Position numbers and translations under genes: made by a program
Assembly: GCF_013415305.1 (NCBI RefSeq)
Contig: NZ_JACBXU010000001.1
Coordinates: 62,001 to 126,000 of the forward strand
Source: Pantoea sp. WMus005
Lineage (GTDB): Bacteria > Pseudomonadota > Gammaproteobacteria > Enterobacterales > Enterobacteriaceae
Direction: 5' to 3'
DNA: 64,000 nucleotides
In this document: positions 56,037-64,000 of the stretch, piece by piece
How positions within the stretch are numbered: the first letter of the stretch is position 1
How the letters are laid out: every line of letters starts with the position of its first letter
Notes under the pieces: model-generated
Databases searched by the model: none
Told to the model about the DNA's origin: nothing
What the model saw: only the letters and a program-made list of their open reading frames with translations

Positions 56037-57046
56037 AGCACGCCAACCTCCTTCCACGCCTGTTCAATAGCACTGCTGACCGACTCGTTGAACCGTTTTT
56101 TACCATGCTGCACGGTGAAGCGGGCAAAGGTCTTAAAGTCTGCATCCTGTGGCAGTTCGTCGTCACACACGGTGTCGTACCAGGCATACCCCGCCTGTTC
56201 CCAGGCATAACCACCCAGCGCTTTGGCCGCCAGATAAAAGGCCCGGTTAGGAATGCCGGAATTAATATGAACGCCACCGTTATCTTCACGGGTCTTCACG
56301 TAGTGATCCATATGTGCCGGTTGCGGATCTTTGCCCAGCATCGGGTCATCATAGGCGGTGCCAGGTTCAGACATCGATCGCAGACCACGTCCGTTAATGC
56401 CTTTCGCCAGCAGGCCTTCACCGATAAGCCAGTCCGCCTCATCGGCGCGCTGTTTTTTACTGAACTGTTTCACCAGCGAGCCAAAGACGTCAGACAGCGA
56501 CTCATTCAGCGCGCCAGCCTGTTCAAAGTAGATTAACCCGGCTTCATTTTCTGTGACGCCATGCGCCAGTTCATGCGCCACAACGTCAATCGCAATGGTG
56601 AAGCGATTAAATATTTCGCCATCACCATCACCAAATACCATCTGCTGACCGTTCCAGAAAGCGTTCTGGTATTTTTCACCATAGTGCACGGTACCCAGCA
56701 GTTTCAGCCCCTGATTATCCAGCGAGTTACGCTGATAAGCCTGCCAGAAGAAGTCATAGGTCACGCCCAGGTAGTCCCAGGCTTCTTCAGCCGCGACATC
56801 ATCATTACCGGGCTGACCCTCCTGACGAATCAGCTTGCCTGGCAGGGTTTCCTGACTCTGGGCATCATAAATTTCACGATCTACATGACCGCCCGCCGCC
56901 GTTTTAACGCCGGTCGGCTTTTGCCAGTGTTCCGCCATGAGATGCTGAACGTGAGTCAGGGTACGACGCGCCTGCTCCTGCTGGTGGCCGGAACCGTGCG
57001 CGATGATTTTGCGAAGGATATAGGGAGGAATAACGCAGTAAGGCAT
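56033..57046 (-). CDS. Protealysin-like M4 metalloprotease
   Basis: A 337-residue thermolysin-family protease. Zinc ligands are His158 and His162 of HELAH with catalytic Glu159, and Glu182 in ALNESLSDVFG. The N-terminus has the short PPYIL-containing propeptide (about 50 residues) that marks protealysins, and there is no signal peptide. Serratia protealysin cleaves actin and OmpX and aids host-cell entry; export without a classical signal is unexplained. The inhibitor gene directly follows. The pair sits between gcd and xseA, where E. coli has no equivalent. Confidence 0.93.
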   Translation of the reverse strand: MPYCVIPPYILRKIIAHGSGHQQEQARRTLTHVQHLMAEHWQKPTGVKTAAGGHVDREIYDAQSQETLPGKLIRQEGQPGNDDVAAEEAWDYLGVTYDFFWQAYQRNSLDNQGLKLLGTVHYGEKYQNAFWNGQQMVFGDGDGEIFNRFTIAIDVVAHELAHGVTENEAGLIYFEQAGALNESLSDVFGSLVKQFSKKQRADEADWLIGEGLLAKGINGRGLRSMSEPGTAYDDPMLGKDPQPAHMDHYVKTREDNGGVHINSGIPNRAFYLAAKALGGYAWEQAGYAWYDTVCDDELPQDADFKTFARFTVQHGKKRFNESVSSAIEQAWKEVGVL

Positions 57047-57163
57047 CTGAAACTCCTTGGCATCAGGGATGTGCCAAAAAGTATAGACCCGTGAGGCGGG
57101 ATAGACCTGGTCATTGAGGCCATCGGTAAGTGGAAAAATGTGAGCTAACGGGCATAGCTGGCG

Positions 57164-58537
57164 TCAGGAAGCCGTTTTGCGGCGGCGCTTTTTCTCAGGC
57201 AACAGCTGTGTCACCTGGCTTTCAACCCAGCCATCATCAAGACGCGTGCGAAGCAAATCGCCGCTCTGGAGCTGTGCGGTTTTCTTCACGACCTGTCCGG
57301 CGGTGTCAGTGGTTACGCTAAAACCACGCGCCAGCGTCGCCAGCGGGCTGACGCCTTCCAGCTGCGCCACCCGTTGACCAAAGTCCTGTTTGTTGCTGTT
57401 CAGTTGTCTGGTCATGCTCTGCTGAAGGCGGTAGTGCCAGCTTTGCAGCTGTTTTTGCGCCTCAAACAGGCGCTGCTGCGGCTGTTGAGCAGTGAGCCGA
57501 TGCGCCAGGCGATCCTGCTGACGCGTAGCCAGGCGCAGGCGGGTTTCCATCGCTTCACCCAGACGCTGTTGCAGTCGGAACAAGGCGGTCTGCTGACGGG
57601 CCAGCCGCAGTTGAGGATGCTGCTGCTGCAGGCGATGCTCAAGGCGGGTATAAAGCCGCTGCTGGCGCGCCAGGTAGTAATCCATCGCCATCTCCAGCCG
57701 CTGTTGCTGCGACTGCAACTGACGCAGCAGATCAAGCTGGTTACGGCTGATAATCTCAGCGGCGGCGGAAGGGGTAGGCGCGCGTAAATCGGCAACGAAG
57801 TCGGCAATGGTGACATCGGTTTCATGCCCCACGGCGCTCACGATAGGAATGCGGCTGGCAAAAATAGCGCGCGCCACGCGTTCGTCGTTAAAGCTCCATA
57901 AATCTTCCAGCGAACCGCCGCCGCGCCCGACAATTAACACGTCGCACTCATTGCGCAGGTTAGCGATTTCAATTGCGCGGACAATCGCCGCTGGCGCATC
58001 AACGCCCTGAACCACGGTCGGATAGATTATGACGGGCAGGGAGGGATCGCGTCGATGCAGCACGCGTAACACATCGTGCAGCGCTGCGCCGGTGGAAGAG
58101 GTGATTACACCAACCTGACGCGCCGGTTCCGGCAGGGGTTGCTTATGCTGCGGATCGAACAGTCCTTCAGTCGCCAGCTTTGCCTTCAGTAGTTCAAACT
58201 GCTGCTGTAGCAAGCCTTCACCCGCCGGATGCATACTTTCGGCAATCAGCTGATAGTCACCGCGGGGTTCATAGAGCGTGATGTTGGCGCGAACCAGCAC
58301 CTGCTGACCATGCTGTGGCCGGAAGGTGACGCGACGATTGCTGTTGCGGAACATGGCACAGCGAACCTGAGCGCCATCATCTTTCAGCGTGAAGTACCAG
58401 TGACCGGATGCCGGTTGGGTGAAGTTGGAAATCTCGGCGCTGATCCAGACAAGGCCCATCTCTTTCTCCAGCAGCTGACGCACTGTTGTATTGAGACGGC
58501 TGACAGTAAAAATATTGGCGATGGGTGGCAGCGACAT
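57164..58537 (-). CDS. xseA: Exodeoxyribonuclease VII large subunit
   Basis: A 457-residue subunit (E. coli 456) of the single-strand exonuclease ExoVII. The N-terminal OB-fold has [24 protein letters not shown], and the catalytic core has [16 protein letters not shown] and [17 protein letters not shown] long Gln/Arg-rich coiled coil (about residues 285-395) follows, then a basic tail. The ATG at 58537 matches the family start; a TTG seven codons upstream is less likely. It is divergent from guaB, as in E. coli. Confidence 0.97.
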   Translation of the reverse strand: MSLPPIANIFTVSRLNTTVRQLLEKEMGLVWISAEISNFTQPASGHWYFTLKDDGAQVRCAMFRNSNRRVTFRPQHGQQVLVRANITLYEPRGDYQLIAESMHPAGEGLLQQQFELLKAKLATEGLFDPQHKQPLPEPARQVGVITSSTGAALHDVLRVLHRRDPSLPVIIYPTVVQGVDAPAAIVRAIEIANLRNECDVLIVGRGGGSLEDLWSFNDERVARAIFASRIPIVSAVGHETDVTIADFVADLRAPTPSAAAEIISRNQLDLLRQLQSQQQRLEMAMDYYLARQQRLYTRLEHRLQQQHPQLRLARQQTALFRLQQRLGEAMETRLRLATRQQDRLAHRLTAQQPQQRLFEAQKQLQSWHYRLQQSMTRQLNSNKQDFGQRVAQLEGVSPLATLARGFSVTTDTAGQVVKKTAQLQSGDLLRTRLDDGWVESQVTQLLPEKKRRRKTAS

Positions 58538-58629
58538 GTGACGAAGATCAAATTCCAAATCAGCAGGTTAATTCATCGATACTACATTGCTGCCGGTGTG
58601 GATCAAGAGTTTTTCTTAAATAATGCTGG

Positions 58630-58655
58630 AGGCAATCGATTACGGCCTGTATAAT
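58630..58655 (+). promoter_or_regulatory. guaBA promoter with PurR-like site
   Basis: AGGCAATCGATTACGG at 58630-58645 fits the PUR box at 11 of 16 positions and closely resembles the E. coli guaBA operator in the same place. TATAAT at 58650-58655 and the following GCCGCGGCAATATTT also match E. coli. Purine repression of guaBA is established there. Confidence 0.75.
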
Positions 58656-58705
58656 GCCGCGGCAATATTTTATCTATTCTCAATCACCCGAGGTGGAGTA
58701 TTGCC

Positions 58706-60172
58706 ATGTTAAGAATCGCTAAAGAAGCACTCACTTTTGACGACGTTCTGCTCGTCCCTGCACACTCCACCGTCCTGCCTAATACGGCCGATCTCAGCAC
58801 TCAGCTGACCAAAAATATCCGTTTAAACATTCCTATGCTCTCCGCTGCCATGGACACCGTGACCGAATCGGGTCTGGCGATTGCGCTGGCACAGGAAGGC
58901 GGCCTTGGCTTCATCCATAAAAACATGTCGATTGAACGCCAGGCGGACGAAGTGCGTAAGGTGAAGAAACATGAGAGCGGCGTGGTCACTGAACCACAAA
59001 CCGTTCTTCCTACTACGCCACTGGCTGACGTTAAAGTGCTGACCGAGCGCAACGGCTTTGCAGGCTACCCGGTCGTGAACCGCGATAACGAACTGGTGGG
59101 GATCATCACCGGTCGTGACGTGCGCTTTGTGACTGACCTTTCTCAGCCCGTTTCTGCGGTAATGACCCCGAAAGATCGTCTGGTGACGGTGAAAGAAGGC
59201 GAAGCGCGCGACGTCGTGCTGCATAAAATGCACGAAAAGCGTGTTGAGAAAGCGCTGGTCGTGGATGACAGCTTCCATCTGCTGGGCATGATCACTGTTA
59301 AAGACTTCCAGAAAGCCGAACGTAAACCTAACGCCTGTAAAGATGCGCAGGGTCGTCTGCGTGTTGGCGCGGCGGTGGGAGCCGGTGCCGGTAACGAAGA
59401 GCGTATTGATGCGCTGGTCGCAGCAGGCGTTGACGTGCTGCTGATTGACTCTTCACACGGCCACTCTGAAGGCGTGCTGTCACGTATCCGTGAAACGCGT
59501 GCTAAATACCCGGACCTGGAAATTGTCGGCGGCAACGTCGCTACCGGTGCAGGCGCTCTGGCGCTGGTCGCGGCAGGCGTCAGCGCTGTTAAAGTCGGTA
59601 TCGGCCCTGGCTCTATCTGTACAACCCGTATCGTTACTGGCGTCGGCGTTCCGCAGATCACTGCCGTCTCTGATGCCGTGACCGCGCTCGAAGGCACCGG
59701 TATTCCTGTGATTGCTGATGGTGGTATCCGCTTCTCCGGTGACATCGCCAAAGCGATCGCCGCTGGTGCGTCCTGTGTCATGGTCGGTTCGATGCTGGCG
59801 GGGACCGAAGAGTCACCGGGCGAAATCGAACTCTATCAGGGCCGTTCATTCAAATCTTATCGCGGTATGGGTTCACTGGGCGCGATGTCCAAAGGCTCTT
59901 CTGACCGTTACTTCCAGACCGATAATGCCGCAGACAAACTGGTACCGGAAGGAATCGAAGGTCGCGTGGCCTATAAAGGCCGTCTGAAAGAGATCGTGCA
60001 TCAGCAGATGGGTGGATTGCGCTCGTGCATGGGCCTGACTGGTTGCCCGACCATTGACGACCTGCGCACCAAAGCGGAATTTGTCCGCATTAGCGGCGCG
60101 GGCATTAATGAGAGCCACGTGCATGATGTGACCATAACCAAAGAGTCACCGAACTACCGCATGGGTTCATAA
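58706..60172 (+). CDS. guaB: IMP dehydrogenase
   Basis: A 488-residue enzyme, E. coli length, oxidising IMP to XMP with NAD, the committed step to GMP. The barrel contains the catalytic Cys loop GPGSICTTR (about Cys305) and the flap [11 protein letters not shown] region. Two CBS domains (about residues 93-205) interrupt the barrel. It is cotranscribed with guaA, 68 bp downstream. Confidence 0.98.
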   Translation: MLRIAKEALTFDDVLLVPAHSTVLPNTADLSTQLTKNIRLNIPMLSAAMDTVTESGLAIALAQEGGLGFIHKNMSIERQADEVRKVKKHESGVVTEPQTVLPTTPLADVKVLTERNGFAGYPVVNRDNELVGIITGRDVRFVTDLSQPVSAVMTPKDRLVTVKEGEARDVVLHKMHEKRVEKALVVDDSFHLLGMITVKDFQKAERKPNACKDAQGRLRVGAAVGAGAGNEERIDALVAAGVDVLLIDSSHGHSEGVLSRIRETRAKYPDLEIVGGNVATGAGALALVAAGVSAVKVGIGPGSICTTRIVTGVGVPQITAVSDAVTALEGTGIPVIADGGIRFSGDIAKAIAAGASCVMVGSMLAGTEESPGEIELYQGRSFKSYRGMGSLGAMSKGSSDRYFQTDNAADKLVPEGIEGRVAYKGRLKEIVHQQMGGLRSCMGLTGCPTIDDLRTKAEFVRISGAGINESHVHDVTITKESPNYRMGS

Positions 60173-60184
60173 TCCCGATTTCCC

Positions 60185-60209
60185 GCCCGGCTCAAGCCGG
60201 GCGCTTTTA
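60185..60209 (+). terminator. Hairpin between guaB and guaA
   Basis: GCCCGGCT/AGCCGGGC, 8 bp with a CA centre, then GCTTTTATT. It is a weak terminator or an mRNA-stabilising hairpin inside the guaBA operon. Confidence 0.55.
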
Positions 60210-60240
60210 TTGATCAAGTCACCGTTCTGGAAACCCCTCA

Positions 60241-61821
60241 ATGACGACGGAAAATATCCATAAGCATCGCATTCTGATTCTCGATTTCGGCTCACAATAT
60301 ACTCAGCTGGTTGCACGTCGCGTGCGCGAACTCGGCGTTTACTGTGAACTCTGGGCATGGGATGTCACCGAAGAGCAGATTCGCCAGTTCAACCCAAGCG
60401 GCATCATCCTTTCAGGTGGCCCGGAAAGTACCACCGAACTGAACAGCCCGCGTGCACCTGAATATGTCTTCAACGCTGGCGTGCCGGTGCTGGGTGTCTG
60501 CTACGGTATGCAGACCATGGCGATGCAGCTGGGCGGCACCGTTGCTGGCTCAAACGAGCGCGAGTTCGGTTATGCGCAGGTCGAGGTCACCACGCCAAGC
60601 GCGCTGGTTCGCGATATCGAAGATGCGATCAGCGCCGCCGGTAAACCGCTGCTGGATGTCTGGATGAGCCACGGCGACAAAGTCACATCGATTCCGGCTG
60701 ACTTCGTGACCGTTGCCAGCACAGAAACCTGTCCGTTCGCCATCATGGCCAACGAAGAGAAGCGTTTCTACGGCGTGCAGTTCCACCCGGAAGTGACCCA
60801 TACCCGCCAGGGCCTGCGGATGCTTGAGCGCTTCGTTATCGACATCTGTGAATGTGAAGCCCTGTGGACGCCAGCCAAAATCATTGAAGATGCAGTTGAA
60901 CGCCTGCGTGTGCAGGTCGGTAACGACAAAGTGATCCTGGGCCTGTCTGGCGGTGTTGACTCCTCCGTGACGGCAATGCTGTTGCATCGCGCCATTGGCG
61001 ACCGTCTGACCTGCGTGTTCGTGGATAACGGCCTGCTGCGCCTGAACGAAGCACAACAGGTTATGGATATGTTTGGCGACCACTTCGGCCTCAACATTAT
61101 TCACGTTGAAGGCGAAGCGCGCTTCCTCGACGCGCTGGCAGGTGAGAATGAGCCGGAAGCGAAACGTAAAATTATCGGTCGCGTCTTTGTGGAAGTCTTC
61201 GACGAAGAAGCGCTGAAGCTGCAGGACGTTAAGTGGCTGGCACAGGGCACCATCTATCCGGATGTCATTGAGTCTGCGGCCTCTGCAACCGGTAAGGCAC
61301 ACGTCATCAAATCGCATCACAACGTCGGCGGTCTGCCGAAAGAGATGAAGATGGGCCTGGTTGAGCCGCTGCGTGAGCTGTTTAAAGATGAAGTGCGTAA
61401 GATTGGTCTGGAGCTGGGTCTGCCGTACGACATGCTCTATCGCCATCCGTTCCCGGGTCCGGGTCTGGGCGTGCGTGTGCTGGGCGAAGTGAAGAAAGAG
61501 TATTGCGACCTGCTGCGTCGTGCCGATGCCATCTTCATCGAAGAACTGCATAAAGCGGATCTCTACAACAAAGTCAGCCAGGCATTCACCGTCTTCCTGC
61601 CGGTTCGCTCGGTCGGCGTGATGGGCGATGGCCGTAAATATGACTGGGTTGTCTCGCTACGTGCGGTGGAAACCATCGACTTCATGACCGCACACTGGGC
61701 GCACCTGCCGTATGATTTCCTCGGCCGCGTCTCTAACCGTATCATCAATGAAGTCGACGGCATTTCCCGCGTGGTGTATGACATCAGCGGTAAGCCACCG
61801 GCGACCATTGAGTGGGAATGA
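60241..61821 (+). CDS. guaA: GMP synthase (glutamine-hydrolysing)
   Basis: A 526-residue enzyme (E. coli 525) turning XMP to GMP. The class I glutaminase domain has Cys87 in GVCYGMQTM and the FHPEVTHT histidine-glutamate pair. The ATP-pyrophosphatase domain has the P-loop SGGVDSS, and a C-terminal dimerisation domain ends in PPATIEWE. The 3' end (GAGTGGGAATGA, 61810-61821) is a known target of tyrosine-integrase islands; here the coding end is intact and foreign-looking DNA follows. Confidence 0.98.
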   Translation: MTTENIHKHRILILDFGSQYTQLVARRVRELGVYCELWAWDVTEEQIRQFNPSGIILSGGPESTTELNSPRAPEYVFNAGVPVLGVCYGMQTMAMQLGGTVAGSNEREFGYAQVEVTTPSALVRDIEDAISAAGKPLLDVWMSHGDKVTSIPADFVTVASTETCPFAIMANEEKRFYGVQFHPEVTHTRQGLRMLERFVIDICECEALWTPAKIIEDAVERLRVQVGNDKVILGLSGGVDSSVTAMLLHRAIGDRLTCVFVDNGLLRLNEAQQVMDMFGDHFGLNIIHVEGEARFLDALAGENEPEAKRKIIGRVFVEVFDEEALKLQDVKWLAQGTIYPDVIESAASATGKAHVIKSHHNVGGLPKEMKMGLVEPLRELFKDEVRKIGLELGLPYDMLYRHPFPGPGLGVRVLGEVKKEYCDLLRRADAIFIEELHKADLYNKVSQAFTVFLPVRSVGVMGDGRKYDWVVSLRAVETIDFMTAHWAHLPYDFLGRVSNRIINEVDGISRVVYDISGKPPATIEWE

Positions 61822-61830
61822 TTTAACGTC

Positions 61831-61925
61831 TGGCAATGCCTAGCAGTTAAAGATGAAATTTTAATTCAAGCCCTTATTTAAAGGGCTTTTTTTGATTTTG
61901 GTAATGTTTGGCAATGGTGAGCAGT
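61831..61925 (+). repeat. Imperfect direct repeat flanking the guaA terminator
   Basis: TGGCAATG-N3-AGCAGT occurs at 61831-61847 and again at 61909-61925, 78 bp apart, differing only in the three central bases. One copy lies on each side of the terminator. It could be part of an attachment-site region of the neighbouring island. Confidence 0.6.
61869..61893 (+). terminator. guaA terminator
   Basis: AGCCCTT/AAGGGCT with an ATTTA loop and six further T's, 48 bp after guaA. Confidence 0.88.
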
Positions 61926-62635
61926 GCCATGCAAAGTTGGCGAGTAGTATTAAAGCTGGTATATCAATTCACATGCAATAAGTTTTATTCAATACCATAC
62001 CACTGTATTAAATGAGCATGGTATTGAATTTATATAACTAGCTCATTTTTGATAAATAGTAATTTTTTCTTTTTATTTCAGCATGTCATCAAACTAGACA
62101 TGAAGAATGATCTATTTGTTGACTGATACTAAGCTTCGCAACCTCAAACTCCGTAAAAAACTCTAAGAAAAATCAATGACCGAGATGAAATCTACATAGC
62201 AGCTATACCAGCACACCCCGTTTCCTTTCGGTATAACTACTGAGTTAACAGGCGACAGGAAACTATTACCTTTGCCATATATGGCATAGGCGAATCACCT
62301 TGGCTGATGAACATTTCCGGTTGTTACCGATGGTATTGTTGAGCAAGGGTATTCCGCGACTTCCGTGCATGCACATGAAATAGCGATGTAAGTTTTCGCT
62401 GGGACAATGAGCGCGGCCAATAATTGGAGAGGCCAGCAGCAAACTTGATCCGGCCAATGAGTCTTGTGGGATTATGCGGATATGATTGATGAGTAGAGAC
62501 TATGCTTCATTAAATCCATAAAGCTTCATTTACATTTATTTTTTTAGCGGGAGAGGGTAGCTATCAGTATCATTAAAATGCATACTCAGTATTCAAATAC
62601 TAGATAAATATTAAATTCTCTACTTAGGATAAGCA
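61894..62635. other. AT-rich region with no recognised gene
   Basis: No convincing coding sequence was found on either strand; open frames are short and lack ribosome sites. The region holds a 12-bp perfect inverted repeat (61987-62029), a 14-bp palindrome TGCCATATATGGCA (62273-62286) and a more GC-balanced stretch at about 62290-62490 that could be a decayed gene. I could not name a family for it. Composition differs sharply from guaA and upstream. Confidence 0.6.
61987..62029. repeat. 12-bp perfect inverted repeat
   Basis: ATTCAATACCAT at 61987-61998 is the exact reverse complement of ATGGTATTGAAT at 62018-62029, with a 19-bp spacer. It may be an operator, recombinase site or stem-loop. 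Confidence 0.75.
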
Positions 62636-63886
62636 ATGTTAACTCCAAACAATGTATTCAGACCAGGGAAATTGCCAATAGATCCTGGTAACGTATATTC
62701 AAGCCGAGGCAGTTCAGAAGCCGAATTTAAAAAATGTCTGGATAGAGGATTTATTCCTCTTGTATATGGCGAATATGGTGTTGGTAAGACATCCATGGCT
62801 AGGCATATCGTGAGGAGTCTTTATGGTGATAGCAAACTTGTCAACGTTGAAAGTGTTGCAGATAAGGAGCTAGTCGACATTATCGAGCAATGTCTCGAGA
62901 AGATAGGATATGCCATTGAGCGCACGAAAACTGATCAAACTTCAAATACAAAAACCTCGGAGAAGGGAGGAGAAGCCTCTGCGATGGTGGGGTTTTTGAG
63001 TGCCAAGTTATCCTCTAAAAGATCTAATTCATCGACATCAGGTGAAACTTACATAAGTGAATTTCTTGTTAAATCTCCAACTAGTTCCAAAGTGATTGAA
63101 ATCTGTGAGAAAAATGAAATAGTTCTTATTTTAGATGAGCTGCATCGCGCGAAAGATGCATTTCTCGAGGATCTTGTGAAGTTTATCAAAGCATACGGAA
63201 ATTCAAATTGTGATAAATTTAAAATAATTCTTTTAGGTACATCATCAGATCCTAGTAAGTTAGTCAATAAAGATCCTGGGATAGATCGACTCATTGAAGA
63301 TCTACATTTGAAGTCTATGGATAATCCTGAACGGATTGCATTGATTACATCTGGTATGAGCGATCTTGAAATAAACATATCGGATGTGGCTGTTCAGAAG
63401 TTGGCTTCAGTCTCCGTTGGTTCCCCCAATATATTACAGTATTTATGCTTAGAATCTGCAGAGAAGGCTTTTGTAAGGAGCACAAGAGCACTAGAAGTGA
63501 GTGATGTTGATGATGCTGTAGAAGATTATGTCAATAAAAGGGAGTCGCGTTTGTATCGTTTATACATGCAAGCAATAGAGAACAAAGGAGTTAAACGGTA
63601 TCGAAAACAGATTCTACGAGCGATGTCTGAAATTGAAGATGAGTATGTAACAATGGAACAAATAAGAGAAAAAGTTAAATCTTATTTGGGAGGCGATGTG
63701 AGTGCTCAGGATTTGTCAGGTGCGCTACGCAAGTTAAAAGAAAAACCATATGGCCCTGTTTTACGTGACGTAGATAAAAATGATGGTTCGGGGATAATCC
63801 AAAATTATACGACGTTCATTGATCCTGCACTTAAAGCTTTTATTAGAATGCAGGTTTTACGCGAAGCGATAGAGTTTGCTAATTAG
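62636..63886 (+). CDS. ORC/Cdc6-like AAA family ATPase, function unknown
   Basis: A 416-residue P-loop ATPase without an assignable function. Walker A is GEYGVGKT at residues 45-52, Walker B is IVLILDE at 162-168 followed by LHR, and a sensor-1-like IILLGTSS lies at 197-204. A GSPNILQYL segment (262-270) resembles the lid of ORC/Cdc6 and ExeA-type AAA proteins. Residues about 97-150 are a Ser/Thr/Lys-rich insertion. The last 100 residues look like a winged helix. ATG with AGGA six bases upstream. Codon use is AT-rich, unlike the neighbours. Such ATPases occur in defence, transposition and replication modules; any partner lies beyond the window. Confidence 0.85.
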   Translation: MLTPNNVFRPGKLPIDPGNVYSSRGSSEAEFKKCLDRGFIPLVYGEYGVGKTSMARHIVRSLYGDSKLVNVESVADKELVDIIEQCLEKIGYAIERTKTDQTSNTKTSEKGGEASAMVGFLSAKLSSKRSNSSTSGETYISEFLVKSPTSSKVIEICEKNEIVLILDELHRAKDAFLEDLVKFIKAYGNSNCDKFKIILLGTSSDPSKLVNKDPGIDRLIEDLHLKSMDNPERIALITSGMSDLEINISDVAVQKLASVSVGSPNILQYLCLESAEKAFVRSTRALEVSDVDDAVEDYVNKRESRLYRLYMQAIENKGVKRYRKQILRAMSEIEDEYVTMEQIREKVKSYLGGDVSAQDLSGALRKLKEKPYGPVLRDVDKNDGSGIIQNYTTFIDPALKAFIRMQVLREAIEFAN

Positions 63887-63890
63887 TATA

Positions 63891-63904
63891 GATTAATATT
63901 AATC
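63891..63904. repeat. 14-bp palindrome after the ATPase gene
   Basis: GATTAATATTAATC is a perfect palindrome 5 bp after the ATPase stop. It may be an operator for a gene to the right. Confidence 0.5.
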
Positions 63905-63940
63905 ACTTAAAGGTTCAAGTAATAACTGTCATTTAATTGT

Positions 63941-63967
63941 GCTGCGAGCAAGTCCTTCGCAGCCCTT
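63941..63967 (+). terminator. Hairpin after the ATPase gene
   Basis: GCTGCGA/TCGCAGC forms a 7-bp stem with a 9-nt loop, followed by CCTTT only. It is a possible weak terminator, suggesting the ATPase gene may be transcribed alone. Confidence 0.5.
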
Positions 63968-64000
63968 TGAATAACTCGTTTGGTGAACAGCAGTCGAGTA

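Noticed and set aside
62266..62457. 63-codon minus-strand open frame in the island edge
   Set aside because: No ribosome site, no recognisable motif and low-complexity translation; lies in the suspected decayed patch.
61822..64000. tRNA or integrase gene at the island edge
   Set aside because: No cloverleaf-like sequence and no tyrosine recombinase motif seen on either strand.

Overview
The window is a contiguous piece of an enterobacterial chromosome. Gene order, protein lengths and active-site numbering follow the rseC-lepAB ... xseA-guaBA stretch known from Escherichia coli almost gene for gene. A PQQ-dependent dehydrogenase, a protealysin/emfourin pair, pilW and a shortened isc locus suggest a plant- or soil-associated relative such as Pantoea or Erwinia. 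That assignment is inference from gene content; no 16S or other marker RNA lies in the window.

Layout. 1-7.7 kb: end of rseB, rseC, then lepA-lepB-rnc-era-recO-pdxJ-acpS (translation factor, signal peptidase, RNase III, ribosome assembly GTPase, repair, vitamin B6, acyl-carrier-protein activation), with an RNase III-type hairpin leader before rnc. 7.6-15.8 kb: ferredoxin yfhL, an RpiR-type regulator, pgpC, tadA, mltF, and purL behind a PurR box. 15.8-20.3 kb: the glmY small RNA with overlapping sigma54 and sigma70 promoters and three GlrR-type sites, followed by glrK-qseG-glrR, whose response regulator should drive glmY, then glnB. 20.3-28.6 kb: hmp (NsrR-type box), glyA (PurR box), hcaT, csiE, a ZevAB-like metal transport pair with a Zur-like box, and an unassigned membrane protein. 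28.7-34.5 kb: suhB, trmJ, iscR, iscS, pepB, sseB. The iscUA-hscBA-fdx-iscX genes expected between iscS and pepB are absent and IscS lacks its usual C-terminal tail. 34.5-43.4 kb: sseA, the alpha-2-macroglobulin yfhM with pbpC, and ndk. 43.5-52.9 kb: rlmN-pilW-rodZ-ispG-hisS-yfgM-bamB-der-yfgJ. 53-58.5 kb: gcd-type quinoprotein dehydrogenase, emfourin-like inhibitor, protealysin-like M4 protease, xseA. 58.7-61.8 kb: guaB-guaA.

After guaA, a known enterobacterial integration hotspot, base composition becomes clearly AT-rich. About 800 bp with repeats but no convincing gene precede an ORC/Cdc6-like AAA ATPase of unknown role (62636-63886), probably the first gene of an acquired island that continues beyond the window. 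Leads ranked most worth following: the reduced isc locus with its truncated IscS and three abutting IscR-like sites; the Zur-like box on the ZevAB pair; and the ATPase at the guaA junction.
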